From assembly GCF_005222675.1 (NCBI RefSeq), contig NZ_STGE01000056.1, positions 62,001 to 126,000 of the forward strand: DNA of 64,000 nucleotides, given 5' to 3'. Made by a program: the position numbers and the translations under genes. Numbering within the stretch: position 1 is the stretch's first letter; the number at the start of each line of letters is the position of its first letter. Below, one piece after another: positions 43,401 through 51,780 of the stretch. The DNA comes from Mycolicibacterium sp. CR10. Lineage in GTDB: Bacteria; Actinomycetota; Actinomycetes; Mycobacteriales; Mycobacteriaceae. The notes below the pieces were generated by a model, which saw only the letters and a list, made by a program, of their open reading frames with translations, was not told where the DNA came from and did no database searches.

Positions 43401-43708
43401 AGCTGCACGGTCGCGTACGTCGCGGCGTCGGGCACGACACGCACCACCCACATGCGCTGGCCACCGTTCTGGAAGAAGCCGCGCACAGCGTAGGGCAGAT
43501 ACCAGCAGTCGGTGAACACTGCCGGGTCGAGAAGCCCGCCGAACAGCTCGGTGTACTGTCCCGCGGCGGTGACGAGCACCGGCACGTTTTCAGGGCCGCG
43601 ATCGGCGACGCCGACGACACCGGCGGTGCTGGTGCTCACTCCTTCGATCGGACGGGGGCCGCGGTCGACCTCCTCGACATAGACACCTGGTGACAGATAC
43701 TCCGGCAT
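40418..43708 (-). CDS. Very large sheath protein, 1096 aa
   Basis: 1096 aa. The N-terminal sheath signature YLSPGVYVEEVDRGPRPIEG and STAGVVGVADRGPENVPVLV is followed by LPYAVRGFFQNGGQRMWVVR. The contractile core returns after about residue 860: IPPSGHVLGVYARTDVTRGV, HKAPANEVVSG, RSWGARVISSDPAWRYVNVR, SLDIGLQWVVFEPNDQNLWA, VRPAEFVVVRISQWQGG. The central about 650 residues are repeated beta domains (GTLVELLDFS, AGDTRLRVTGVGALTAGDWV types), each about 60-90 residues. Afp and PVC sheaths are 350-480 aa, so this is more than twice as large. The insertion should sit on the outer face and could form a coat. Confidence 0.92.
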   Translation of the reverse strand: MPEYLSPGVYVEEVDRGPRPIEGVSTSTAGVVGVADRGPENVPVLVTAAGQYTELFGGLLDPAVFTDCWYLPYAVRGFFQNGGQRMWVVRVVPDAATYATVQLMTQGNPTAFSSWLLAQVRDGDQNVVLIAAGGLAGGEILRIDDGRNTEYVTVNGASLGTLATHAVGLWGPVASAALVTTQAQAIDTAGWDGAAGLQYDEPLHERAVAGSSRIVVDARPGTDPFAAGQLLRIGEFADPYTEIVEIAAVPADPSDNSLRLRDRLAHDHPAGVHVVRLGAPVTNGAPVDLLRGVVQGDALVVLDGAPLGTNVVRLIDPTGHAAYYTTVAPAAVAVRGRLTTAHEAGEVAVVLDPGAAGGAVGTLTQNAVAGDTRLRVTGVGALTAGDWVRIGPAGPTGEYGQLRAVDGPNNILDLLDPLRLDHAAAQDVDPQPVADTVLLEHAAAGATTVLLGAAAFAAGWLVIFGAPGDREIAELGADQAGAILPLTGAATASHGAGLGVGLREALLSLRALDRGRWGDELRVRVDEEPMSAVDTTVTQTVPGPTPLASLTGVEPGTLVELLDFSTTLVGFVQPGDTQMHVRAQGVLAAGEWIRVGRTDSETHRLTAIAAGPNPNDWILTVDTPLQRTHAVGEPVDHMDATGLPRVGKVGAIQGGRVVFDPPLGFAATAGMVVRSREFKLAIDWVKTGAANPSVPGAERIVASETHRGLTLDDRHSRYVGRVVGQVDGAPRLWDRRPEGESNLVRVDDPAFPDSSQTAIRVGPDLIYEVLPGGRRRSVGRPLSGGDDDIAAVNAALYVGQDNVEPSHRTGTFALNNEDDISIVAVPGRTDPDVANAVILNCELDRYRFAVLDSESGPEPTGATIVDVTAQRQQYDSKYAALYWPWLRITHPFPPNPALPGQLSIPPSGHVLGVYARTDVTRGVHKAPANEVVSGILGFQRIVTKGEHDLLNPFPVNINVLRDFRSNFRGLRSWGARVISSDPAWRYVNVRRLFNYVEKSLDIGLQWVVFEPNDQNLWAQAERTISDFLTLVWRSGALFGATAEEAFYVKCDSSTMSVPDIEAGRFIAEVGICPVRPAEFVVVRISQWQGGSALEEG

Positions 43709-43720
43709 GGCGCAGCTTCC

Positions 43721-44827
43721 TTAGGGGAGATGCAGATCGAGGACGTTGTCTGGACGGTCGAAGCGGAGGACGCACGCCACCGGCGGGCCGCCCGGCGGAA
43801 CCACCTGCACGTCGAGGGTGAGCGCCGTGCCGACACAACCGACCGCGTAGCGGCCGTCGGCATCGGTGACGTCGCGCGGGAGCCGCACGACGCGGTACTC
43901 CACCCGCGCGGGATTGGCCGCCTGGATTCGCACGACGTCGCCGTCGGCGAACGGCACCGGCGGGGTCAATCGCAACAGCGTCGCCTCGCGCGGCGACCCG
44001 ATCGATACGGTGGCGTTCGCAGCTGATGCGGTGAACGCGACGCGCTGCGCGGACCCGGCGGGATGGTCGAAGCGCAGGCCGCCGCGCAGCGTGACCGAGC
44101 CGGGCCGGGCCAGGTTCGCGGCCCCGTGGACGGCGTCGGTGACGACGTACTCGAGGGTCGGGCCCGACCCGATCATCAGCCGGGCACCGACGACGACACC
44201 GCTGCGATCGAGGAGCTTCAACACGGTGTCGCCGCGGCGCGCGCCGGTCGCCAGAGGCAGCGGCGGCCCGGCGACCGCGATTGCTCCGGCGGTAACGAGG
44301 TCGCCGGGAGCGTGCGGGAAATTCATCGGCGCGGTCAACCCGATCAGCCCGGCGGGCGCGACGACGCCGACGACGGCACCAGCCACCGGTGCTACGTTGC
44401 CGGCGACGATTCGGGTGACGCGTCCGACGAGCCGGACCCCGGGTCGGTGCAGGGCGACGTCGCCGAGCGACACCGGCAAGCCGGTTCCAGCCGGAATGTG
44501 CACGGCGACTTCCGTTGTGAGGTACCCGGGGGCACTCACACCGACCTCGACGTCGAACGCGGTGGTCGCCAGTTCGGGAAAGACCGATGCGGGCCGGCCC
44601 GTCAACGCGAAGGTGCCGCCTCGGCCCGCCGCGGTTCCGAAGCGTCGGGTGTCGGTCGGCGCGGCCGTGACGACACCGGTGACCGTGACCGCCTCGAGCG
44701 GTGTCGGACCGCCGGCGGCGTCCGTCGCCCGCCCGGTCAGCAGGGCCTGACGCGTGACGGCGAGGTCGTCGACGACCCCATACGTCCGGGTGTCGGTGCT
44801 GACCGTGTGAGGAGAGGCGACGGTCAC
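43721..44827 (-). CDS. Multi-domain beta protein of the eCIS, carboxypeptidase-regulatory/Ig-like
   Basis: 368 aa. It begins with a DDLAVTRQALLTGRATDAAG strand, followed by three or more beta domains, including PGYLTTEVAVHIPAGTGLPV and LVGRVTRIVAGNVAPVAGAV, which resemble carboxypeptidase-regulatory-like (TonB-plug/transthyretin) repeats. Another part, ATGARRGDTVLKLLDRSG, resembles the insertions in the neighbouring large sheath protein. It lies between the sheath and the DUF4255 gene and overlaps the latter by 4 bp. It could be a cap, collar or surface-decoration protein. Family not firmly identified. Confidence 0.75.
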   Translation of the reverse strand: MTVASPHTVSTDTRTYGVVDDLAVTRQALLTGRATDAAGGPTPLEAVTVTGVVTAAPTDTRRFGTAAGRGGTFALTGRPASVFPELATTAFDVEVGVSAPGYLTTEVAVHIPAGTGLPVSLGDVALHRPGVRLVGRVTRIVAGNVAPVAGAVVGVVAPAGLIGLTAPMNFPHAPGDLVTAGAIAVAGPPLPLATGARRGDTVLKLLDRSGVVVGARLMIGSGPTLEYVVTDAVHGAANLARPGSVTLRGGLRFDHPAGSAQRVAFTASAANATVSIGSPREATLLRLTPPVPFADGDVVRIQAANPARVEYRVVRLPRDVTDADGRYAVGCVGTALTLDVQVVPPGGPPVACVLRFDRPDNVLDLHLP

Positions 44828-45417
44828 GGCACCGTCACCACCTGCGCCATGCTCGGCAACGATTCGATGACCGGCGTCGCCAGCGACGTCTCGACGGCCT
44901 CAATGTCAACCGTGCAGGCGAGGTAACTGACGCTCAGCACGTACGGCGCGTCAAGCGCCGACCAGATGCGAGAGGTCGCCTCCAGGTCGATCGGTTCGAG
45001 GGTGACGTGCAGCGTCTCCTCCTTGGCGACGCGGGCCGGGGTGGGTGGCAGGATGGCGCGGTCGCTCAGGATCTCGAGGACCTTGCCGAGCAGCAGTTGT
45101 TCGGTTCCCGAGTCCTGGCAGACGGGGGTGACGAGGTAATGCAGCTGCAGTGGCAGCGGCGGTCGTCGCACCACGTCGGCAGCGATGCGCTCGGGGAAAC
45201 GGGTCGTCAGAAACGCCTCGCGCTCAAGGTGATACAGCCACACGGAGATGCCTTGCTGGGGCGCGTTTCCACTTTGCATCTCCTTCGGGCTGTCGGACGT
45301 GACCACGAAGTTCTGCACGGTGAACAGGTTCTGCAGCATGGGGTCGGCCAGCACGCCGGCTCGGAGGACGCCCATGATGCGTTCGCTCGACCACGCCAAT
45401 GCCCGAAAGTCGCTCAC
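44824..45417 (-). CDS. DUF4255 protein (Pvc16/Afp16-like tail terminator or cap)
   Basis: 197 aa from a GTG at 45417 that overlaps the preceding stop. Signature of the family: ISVWLYHLEREAFLTTRFPE, then PPLPLQLHYLVTPVCQD, LLLGKVLEILSDRAILPP. This protein caps the distal end of sheath and tube and fixes particle length in Afp/PVC. Being the second gene of the operon is unusual relative to Afp, where it is last. Confidence 0.9.
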   Translation of the reverse strand: MSDFRALAWSSERIMGVLRAGVLADPMLQNLFTVQNFVVTSDSPKEMQSGNAPQQGISVWLYHLEREAFLTTRFPERIAADVVRRPPLPLQLHYLVTPVCQDSGTEQLLLGKVLEILSDRAILPPTPARVAKEETLHVTLEPIDLEATSRIWSALDAPYVLSVSYLACTVDIEAVETSLATPVIESLPSMAQVVTVP

Positions 45418-45644
45418 CTCGGCGGCTCCTCGCCCGAGTCGACATCGTCGTCGTCGCGAACGTCCATCACCCGCAGGTATCCCCTGATGAATTCGCAGAT
45501 GGACTGGAGGGAATTCACATACTGTCGCCGCTCGTCGAGTAGATGCGTCACGTGGCCCGCCCAGCGAGCGTCGCCGTATGCATCGATGTCTTCCCGCCAC
45601 ACCCGAAGAACGAACGTGTGCGCGCGTACCAGCGGAAGCTTCAC
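45414..45644 (-). CDS. First gene of the eCIS operon, small hypothetical protein
   Basis: 76 aa from a GTG at 45644 with an excellent GGAGGTG site 6 bases upstream. The sequence is helical (YVNSLQSICEFIRGYLRVMD) with an acidic, Asp-rich tail (DVRDDDDVDSGEEPPR). No membrane segment or known motif. Translationally coupled to the DUF4255 gene, so it may be an assembly partner of the cap. Unknown function. Confidence 0.7.
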   Translation of the reverse strand: MKLPLVRAHTFVLRVWREDIDAYGDARWAGHVTHLLDERRQYVNSLQSICEFIRGYLRVMDVRDDDDVDSGEEPPR

Positions 45645-45802
45645 GTAATCACCTCCGCGTGTTGTTCTACGCCCCTTCTGTCCGCCCGACGTCTCTGCAC
45701 CGTCTCGTCCACGTCATCGCCGTCGGGAGCGGTGGCATCACCGATTCACATGACGGTGAGAGGTAGAACACGAGGCGGATCGACACCGCCGAACGGGGTG
45801 GG
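45645..45802 (-). promoter_or_regulatory. Candidate eCIS operon promoter with SARP-type direct repeats
   Basis: On the minus strand four repeats begin at 45715 (GACGTGG), 45704 (GACGGTG), 45693 (GACGTCG) and 45682 (GACAGAA), each exactly 11 bp apart. A weak -10-like TAGAAC (45669-45664) follows 6 bp after the last repeat. SARP activators such as ActII-ORF4 bind direct heptamers with 11-bp periodicity ending close to the -10. The adjacent gene encodes a SARP. The GACG core is short and GC-rich DNA repeats it by chance, so this is a hypothesis. The implied leader is very short and would contain the GGAGGT site. Confidence 0.4.
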
Positions 45803-46771
45803 TCAGCCCATGACGGAGTGCGTTGCAGTCAGTTGGCGGGCCAGCAGCGCTTGTGCGCGTTCCAGGGTGCGCTGCAGTTCGCGAAGCGCATTGGGCTCGA
45901 AATCGTCTGCGCCACCACGCTTGCCGCCGCTGCCCTGTGCATCGACTGCCGGCGACGCATGGTTGTCGGTCACACCGAGCCGAAGCGACTCGTAGAGGGC
46001 AAGAGTGCTCGCCGCGGGCTCGACGCCGAGTTCCTCGGCGAGCGCGGCGCGGCACCGCTCGAACTGGCGAAGTCCGCCGGTTCGGTCACCGCATGCCCCG
46101 TAGAGCCGCATCACGCGTCGATGCGTGCGCTCGTGGGCCCGGTCTTGACGGAGGACCAGCGATCCGTATCTCAGCCCGGCGTTGATGTCGCCGGTCGCCT
46201 CGGCCTGCCCGAGCAGCCGGTCGAGCAATTCGAGATACATCGCCCGAACCCGCTCGCGCTCAAGCACACACCAGGTCAGATAGCAGCCCTCGAGGAGGTC
46301 GCCCCGGTAGGCCGCGACGGCCTGGTCGGCCTTGCGGGCCTGCGTGTCATTGAGACCGTTGCCGTCATTGGTGTCCACGAAAACCGCTTCGATCATCCCC
46401 GCGTCGGTGCTCACGTGGGCACAGGGATCGAGTTCGATCCACTCGTTGTCGACCGACAGCATCGAGTCGTCGCCAAGAGCGCGCTGCAGTTGCCACAATG
46501 CCTGACGCAGCTGCCGGCGCGCGTCCAGATGCTCAGCTTCGCCCCACAACGTATCGGCGAGGATCTCGCGGTGATGCTCGCGGCGACTGGAGAGAAGCAG
46601 GTAACAGAGAAGCTCCTGGGCCCGGCGCGCTTCGAGGCCGACGACGACGTGTTGCCCGCGACGAACCTCGAGTCGCCCGAGGAGCCTTACGTCAAGACGT
46701 GCGCCGTCCGTGGCGTTACTCGCCCCTCCTGATACGTTGTCATCCGAGATCGTGTCGGGTCTCCACGACAT
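45803..46771 (-). CDS. SARP-family transcriptional activator (BTAD), likely eCIS regulator
   Basis: 322 aa from ATG at 46771. N-terminal winged-helix OmpR-type DNA-binding domain at about 30-120 (LDVRLLGRLEVRRGQHVVVG, ARRAQELLCYLLLSS, LADTLWGEAEHLDARRQLRQ). Then a BTAD domain at about 130-265 (ADQAVAAYRGDLLEGCYL, DRAHERTHRRVMRLYGACGD, GLRQFERCRAALAEELGVEP). It lacks the NB-ARC and TPR parts of AfsR, so it is a short SARP such as ActII-ORF4, which usually activates the cluster it sits beside. It lies immediately upstream of the eCIS operon on the same strand, separated by 158 bp. Confidence 0.85.
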   Translation of the reverse strand: MSWRPDTISDDNVSGGASNATDGARLDVRLLGRLEVRRGQHVVVGLEARRAQELLCYLLLSSRREHHREILADTLWGEAEHLDARRQLRQALWQLQRALGDDSMLSVDNEWIELDPCAHVSTDAGMIEAVFVDTNDGNGLNDTQARKADQAVAAYRGDLLEGCYLTWCVLERERVRAMYLELLDRLLGQAEATGDINAGLRYGSLVLRQDRAHERTHRRVMRLYGACGDRTGGLRQFERCRAALAEELGVEPAASTLALYESLRLGVTDNHASPAVDAQGSGGKRGGADDFEPNALRELQRTLERAQALLARQLTATHSVMG

Positions 46772-46797
46772 CTCGCACCCCCTGACCCGTTGGGGCA

Positions 46798-46826
46798 AAA
46801 ATAGGCGCGTCTGACGGTGGCGTCAA
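46798..46826 (-). promoter_or_regulatory. Sigma-A-type promoter of the SARP gene
   Basis: TTGACG (46826-46821), a 17-bp spacer, TATTTT (46803-46798) on the minus strand. Transcription would start about 20 nt upstream of the ATG, and an AGGGGG ribosome site lies between. Both hexamers are close to consensus and the spacing is ideal. Confidence 0.6.
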
Positions 46827-47540
46827 CGAATCGTTATCAGGTCCGACGGTGATCCCAACCCCACGGCTTAGCCGAGGTCGAACTCACGGAGGTGGGCCGG
46901 AATACCCGCCTGACCCGAACGGAGCGGCCACCCGAGATTTTGGCAAAGCAATTGGCAATTGGCGGCTTAACGCAGTGGACCAGCTGGTCACGAGGCTCTG
47001 TCAAGCGTAGCTACGTCCTTGTCAGTGTTCGGCAAGTGAGGATAGGTCGTCATCGTCGGCCTCGTGGACTGAGAGATGGGCGACGCCGCAACCTCTGACG
47101 CGTTAGCTGTCTCCGCCCGCCTGTTTTCCGCGAGACCTGCTGGCTTCACAACGCGCGACGTGATCGTCGTCGACGGCATAGGGAGCGACATCTGAAGCGA
47201 TCCCGCAGTCCGGGATCGACAGCGGCCCACATCTGGGTCGCGGGCCATTGGTCGGGCAAAACACCCGCGGAGATGCTGATTGCGTCCCTTCCATCCCTTT
47301 TGCGGCGTCATCTAAATCCATTGGCGGCGTGCAGAAGTCGATCGTGTGCGACGTTTGCCCCTGGGAGCGGAATGAAGGCGCCGCTGTCGACAGGCATAAC
47401 CGTCACCTCACGACACTGTCCAGTGAAGACGTCTGTTCAGACGTGATGTTGTTGCCGCGGTACCGCATCCGGGCGGAGAACGTCAGGGTGCGGCCGCGTT
47501 ATACGTGTGCAACACAGTCGCCATCCCACCCGTACACGAA
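46827..47540. other. About 700-bp gap between the SARP gene and the groEL1 terminator
   Basis: No convincing gene on either strand. The sequence is less GC-rich than the flanks. A perfect 8-bp stem with a 5-nt loop (CGATCCCG, CAGTC, CGGGATCG at 47198-47218) is present but lacks a T run. A GCAATTG direct repeat occurs near 46949. It may hold decayed material at the right edge of the island. Confidence 0.5.
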
Positions 47541-47572
47541 AGCACCCCCGGTCCTCGAGGACCGGGGGTGCT
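47541..47572 (-). terminator. groEL1 terminator, perfect 32-bp palindrome (inside the right direct repeat)
   Basis: AGCACCCCCGGTCCTC followed directly by its exact reverse complement, just after the groEL1 stop on the minus strand. A 14-16 bp GC-rich stem, as expected for a mycobacterial intrinsic-type terminator without a T tract. It is the better-preserved partner of the copy at 11526-11552. Confidence 0.8.
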
Positions 47573-47587
47573 CCGTACAGCTTGCTC

Positions 47588-49216
<1,629 letters not shown>

Positions 49217-49251
49217 GAATGTCTTTCCATAGAGACGGGTATGACGCGCAA

Positions 49252-49290
49252 CGCCCCGGACATCATCCGTATAGGGGGACGTCCGGGGCG
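49252..49290 (-). promoter_or_regulatory. Hairpin between groES and groEL1
   Basis: CGCCCCGGAC (49252-49261) and GTCCGGGGCG (49281-49290) form a perfect 10-bp stem with a 19-nt loop in the 87-bp intercistronic gap. The M. tuberculosis groES-groEL1 transcript is known to be processed between the two genes; this hairpin could play that role or attenuate read-through. Inference. Confidence 0.5.
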
Positions 49291-49303
49291 GAGCACGATT
49301 CGC

Positions 49304-49606
49304 TTACTTGGAGACGACTGCCAGCACGTCACGCGCCGACAGGATCAGGTACTCCTCGCCGTTGTACTTGATCTCGGTGCCGCCGTACTTGCTGTAGATG
49401 ACGACGTCGCCCTCCGACACGTCCAGAGGAATCCGCTTTTCGCCATCCTCATCCCAGCGGCCGGGGCCTACTGCGACGACGGTGCCTTCCTGCGGCTTCT
49501 CCTTGGCGGTGTCGGGGATGACCAGACCGGAAGCGGTCGTGGTCTCGGCCTCGTTGGCCTGAACGAGGATCTTGTCCTCGAGTGGCTTGATGTTCACGCT
49601 CGCCAC
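49304..49606 (-). CDS. groES: 10-kDa co-chaperonin GroES
   Basis: 100 aa, GTG start (VASVNIKPLEDKILVQANEA) as in mycobacterial GroES. The mobile loop TTTASGLVIPDTAKEKPQEG and the C-terminal EEYLILSARDVLAVVSK are present. It caps GroEL during protein folding. First gene of the CIRCE-controlled operon. Confidence 0.98.
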   Translation of the reverse strand: MASVNIKPLEDKILVQANEAETTTASGLVIPDTAKEKPQEGTVVAVGPGRWDEDGEKRIPLDVSEGDVVIYSKYGGTEIKYNGEEYLILSARDVLAVVSK

Positions 49607-49709
49607 GATGGAGCCCCTTCACTGATGTTGGTGTATGTATTCGGCGGCCGGTGACCTTCCCTCGAGCCGTCGTCGCGGGTGCCGACACGGGGGTTGAACC
49701 GACTGCCAC

Positions 49710-49736
49710 CTAGCACTCTATACACGCGAGTGCTAG
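49710..49736 (-). promoter_or_regulatory. CIRCE operator (HrcA site) upstream of groES
   Basis: CTAGCACTC, 9 bp, GAGTGCTAG: a perfect inverted repeat with the standard 9-bp spacer, differing from the TTAGCACTC consensus only in the outermost base pair. HrcA binding here represses groES-groEL1 until heat shock. A TATAGA-like -10 overlaps the operator on the minus strand. Confidence 0.92.
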
Positions 49737-49810
49737 CACTCAAGGTTGGGTTCCGCTGAGAGGGCGACTTGTTACCCCGACCGGGTAGAATCGCACACCT
49801 GTTCGATACA

Positions 49811-50312
49811 ATGCATGCCCGCGTCGATGAGGACGCGTTGGTGGGCGTGATCGAGCAGTTGGCGCGGGATGAGGCGGCGGTGGCGTTGCGGGATCGGTTG
49901 CCGGCGGTGGCCGAGTTGTCTGTCGCGGCGAGATCAGCGCGCGGGTGATCTCCGAGTTGACATGGCGCACCCAGTTGGTCGAGGACACTACGGTGATCGC
50001 GGTGATCGCTGCCGAAATGGCGGACAAGGCGACGCCGTGGGGGCCGTTGTCGGAGGTGTTTTTAGCGCGGGCGGTCGACGCGGTGATCGAACGGTATGAC
50101 CCCAAAGCGGTGCGCCGCGCTCAGGAGGTCATCCGGAGACCGTCATTTGATGACAACGTTCTGGGGCGGGCCGGGCGGCTGGAGCGACGCCCAATTGCCC
50201 GGCCCGCACTGCGATGATGCCCCGCCGGCGACGCACCCGCGCCGCCGACGAAGCCGCACGCATCAAAGCCGAACGCGCACAGAATAGTTCAGCACCGCAA
50301 GACTCGCCCTAG
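49811..50312 (+). pseudogene. REP13E12 family (DUF222/HNH) remnant with frameshift and loss of the HNH core
   Basis: Three pieces of one family are visible in different frames. From 49811: LRDRLPAVAELSVAARSAR, then a frame change near 49930. From there: ISARVISELTWRTQLVEDTT, KATPWGPLSEVFLARAVDAV. Then FWGGPGGWSDAQLPGP followed closely by the C-terminal MMPRRRRTRAADEAARIKAE and a stop at 50310-50312. The HNH endonuclease part that normally lies between is deleted. These elements are widespread in mycobacteria as mobile or att-associated repeats. This one sits between groES and tsaD, outside the eCIS island. Confidence 0.8.
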
Positions 50313-50761
50313 TAGCTGCGGCGACTTCGGAAGTATCTGTTTGCCGCCGGTCGATACATCAGCACCAGCGCGGCGAGCACCGCGACGACATGGGCTGTGC
50401 GCAACAGGATTACGGCGAGCGTCGGTGCGTCCGCAGCCCCCACGAATGCTCCCGGCGCGCCGCCTGCCAACCACCACGAGACAGGCTCCACCAGCAGCGA
50501 GAACAACCCGAGGCCGCCGAGCACCACGGTCAGGACGATCCGCGCCCATCTGTGACCACGCCTCAGTTGCACGATCACCACGATGGCGAGCATGTAGACG
50601 ACCGCCCGGACCGTCAGCTGCGCGGCGACGTTGTAGTCCTCGCTTGTCAGCGCCTGGATCACCGTCTCGAGCACACCCGCGGCGACCGCGATCAGCCAGC
50701 TCCGGGCCGACCACACCACCGGCCGGGGCGCCACCGTGGCGCCGGCCTGGGCCAGGGTCAT
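50309..50761 (-). CDS. Small integral membrane protein, unknown function
   Basis: 150 aa from ATG at 50761, overlapping the tsaD stop by 4 bp. Four likely transmembrane helices (SWLIAVAAGVLETVIQAL, RAVVYMLAIVVIVQL, IVLTVVLGGLGLFSLLV, LRTAHVVAVLAALVLMY). The loops are short and the C-terminus is basic. Resembles small DUF-type membrane proteins of actinobacteria. Coupled to tsaD by overlap, but no functional link is known. Confidence 0.75.
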   Translation of the reverse strand: MTLAQAGATVAPRPVVWSARSWLIAVAAGVLETVIQALTSEDYNVAAQLTVRAVVYMLAIVVIVQLRRGHRWARIVLTVVLGGLGLFSLLVEPVSWWLAGGAPGAFVGAADAPTLAVILLRTAHVVAVLAALVLMYRPAANRYFRSRRSY

Positions 50762-51780
50762 GCCACCTGGCCCTGCACCACGGGCAGCCCCGGATCGCTC
50801 GCCACGTCCAACGGTGAGGCCGCGGCTCCGGCAGCGATCAGGTGTGCGGCGAAGGACGCGATCATCGCACCGTTGTCGGTACACAGCCGCGGCCGAGGGA
50901 TCCGCAATGTCAGACCCGCAGCGGCGCAACGCTCCCCCGCCAGTTCCCGCAGCCTCGAGTTCGCCGCGACACCACCGGCGATCAGCAGCGTCGACACCCC
51001 GAGCTCTTCGGCCGCACGCACTGCCTTCGCCGTCAGCACATCAGCGACCGCCTCTTGAAAGCCCGCCGCCACGTCTGCCTGGGTAGCCTCGGGATGACGT
51101 TCGACGTGGCGCGCTACGGCCGTCTTCAGGCCCGAGAAACTGAACGCGTACGGATCGTCGCGCGGCCCGGTCATTCCCCGGGGGAAGACGATCGCGTCGG
51201 GGTTTCCGGTGCGGGCGAGCTCGTCGAGCACCCTGCCGCCGGGATACCCCAACCCGAGCAGCCGCGCGATCTTGTCGTAGGCCTCCCCGGCTGCATCGTC
51301 GACGGTGGAGCCGAGTTCGACGATCGGTTCGCCCAGCGAGCGTACGTGCAGAAGATTGGTGTGTCCGCCGGAAACCAGCAGACCGATGGCCTCTGGCAGC
51401 GGACCGTGGTCGAAGACGTCAGCAGCCAGATGACCGCCCAGGTGGTTGACGGCGTAGAACGGCACCTGCCACGCCGCCGAATACGCCTTGGCCGCAGCGA
51501 CTCCCACCAACAGGGCCCCCGCCAGTCCGGGACCGATCGTGGCCGCGACGACATCGGGCCGTTCGATGCCGGCAGTCTCCAGCGCACGGCGCATCGTCGG
51601 ACCCAGCGCCTGCAGGTGCGCGCGCGAGGCGATCTCGGGGACGACACCGCCGAAACGGGAATGCTCGTCCACGCTGGACGCCACCTCGTCGGCGAGCAGC
51701 GTCACCGTCCCGTCATCGCCGAGTTCGGCAATGCCGACGCCGGTTTCATCGCAGGAACTCTCGATGGCCAGGACGATCAT
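50758..51780 (-). CDS. tsaD: tRNA threonylcarbamoyladenosine (t6A) synthase subunit TsaD
   Basis: 340 aa. Kae1/TsaD signatures: IESSCDETGVGI at the N-terminus, NHLGGHLAADVFDH (iron-binding His pair), LLVSGGHTNLLHV, and the C-terminal RLCTDNGAMIASFAAHL. It transfers the threonylcarbamoyl group to A37 of ANN-decoding tRNAs, with TsaB and TsaE, which are encoded upstream. Overlaps rimI by 4 bp. Confidence 0.97.
   Translation of the reverse strand: MIVLAIESSCDETGVGIAELGDDGTVTLLADEVASSVDEHSRFGGVVPEIASRAHLQALGPTMRRALETAGIERPDVVAATIGPGLAGALLVGVAAAKAYSAAWQVPFYAVNHLGGHLAADVFDHGPLPEAIGLLVSGGHTNLLHVRSLGEPIVELGSTVDDAAGEAYDKIARLLGLGYPGGRVLDELARTGNPDAIVFPRGMTGPRDDPYAFSFSGLKTAVARHVERHPEATQADVAAGFQEAVADVLTAKAVRAAEELGVSTLLIAGGVAANSRLRELAGERCAAAGLTLRIPRPRLCTDNGAMIASFAAHLIAAGAAASPLDVASDPGLPVVQGQVA

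Larger units (their letters stand above)
11526..47572. mobile_element. Putative genomic island carrying the eCIS, bounded by groEL-tail direct repeats
   Basis: The interval between the decayed groEL 3' end and the intact one contains the whole injection-system operon and its candidate regulator. It is absent from the corresponding place in M. tuberculosis, where whiB3 adjoins groEL1. The two flanking repeats are in direct orientation. No integrase, transposase or tRNA is present, so the mechanism of entry (homologous or illegitimate recombination) is inferred only from the duplication. Confidence 0.5.

Noticed and set aside
12015..45644. Tailed prophage
   Set aside because: Sheath, tube and baseplate genes are present, but there is no capsid, portal, terminase, lysis cassette, integrase or replication gene; DUF4157, DUF4255 and the AAA+ ATPase are eCIS markers.
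12015..45644. Type VI secretion system
   Set aside because: No TssJ/L/M membrane complex and no ClpV-type disaggregase; the AAA+ protein is of the eCIS type and mycobacteria lack the outer membrane that T6SS needs.
47198..47218. 8-bp hairpin upstream of the SARP gene as a terminator or riboswitch
   Set aside because: No T run, no nearby gene end and no extended structure; isolated short stems are expected by chance in GC-rich DNA.
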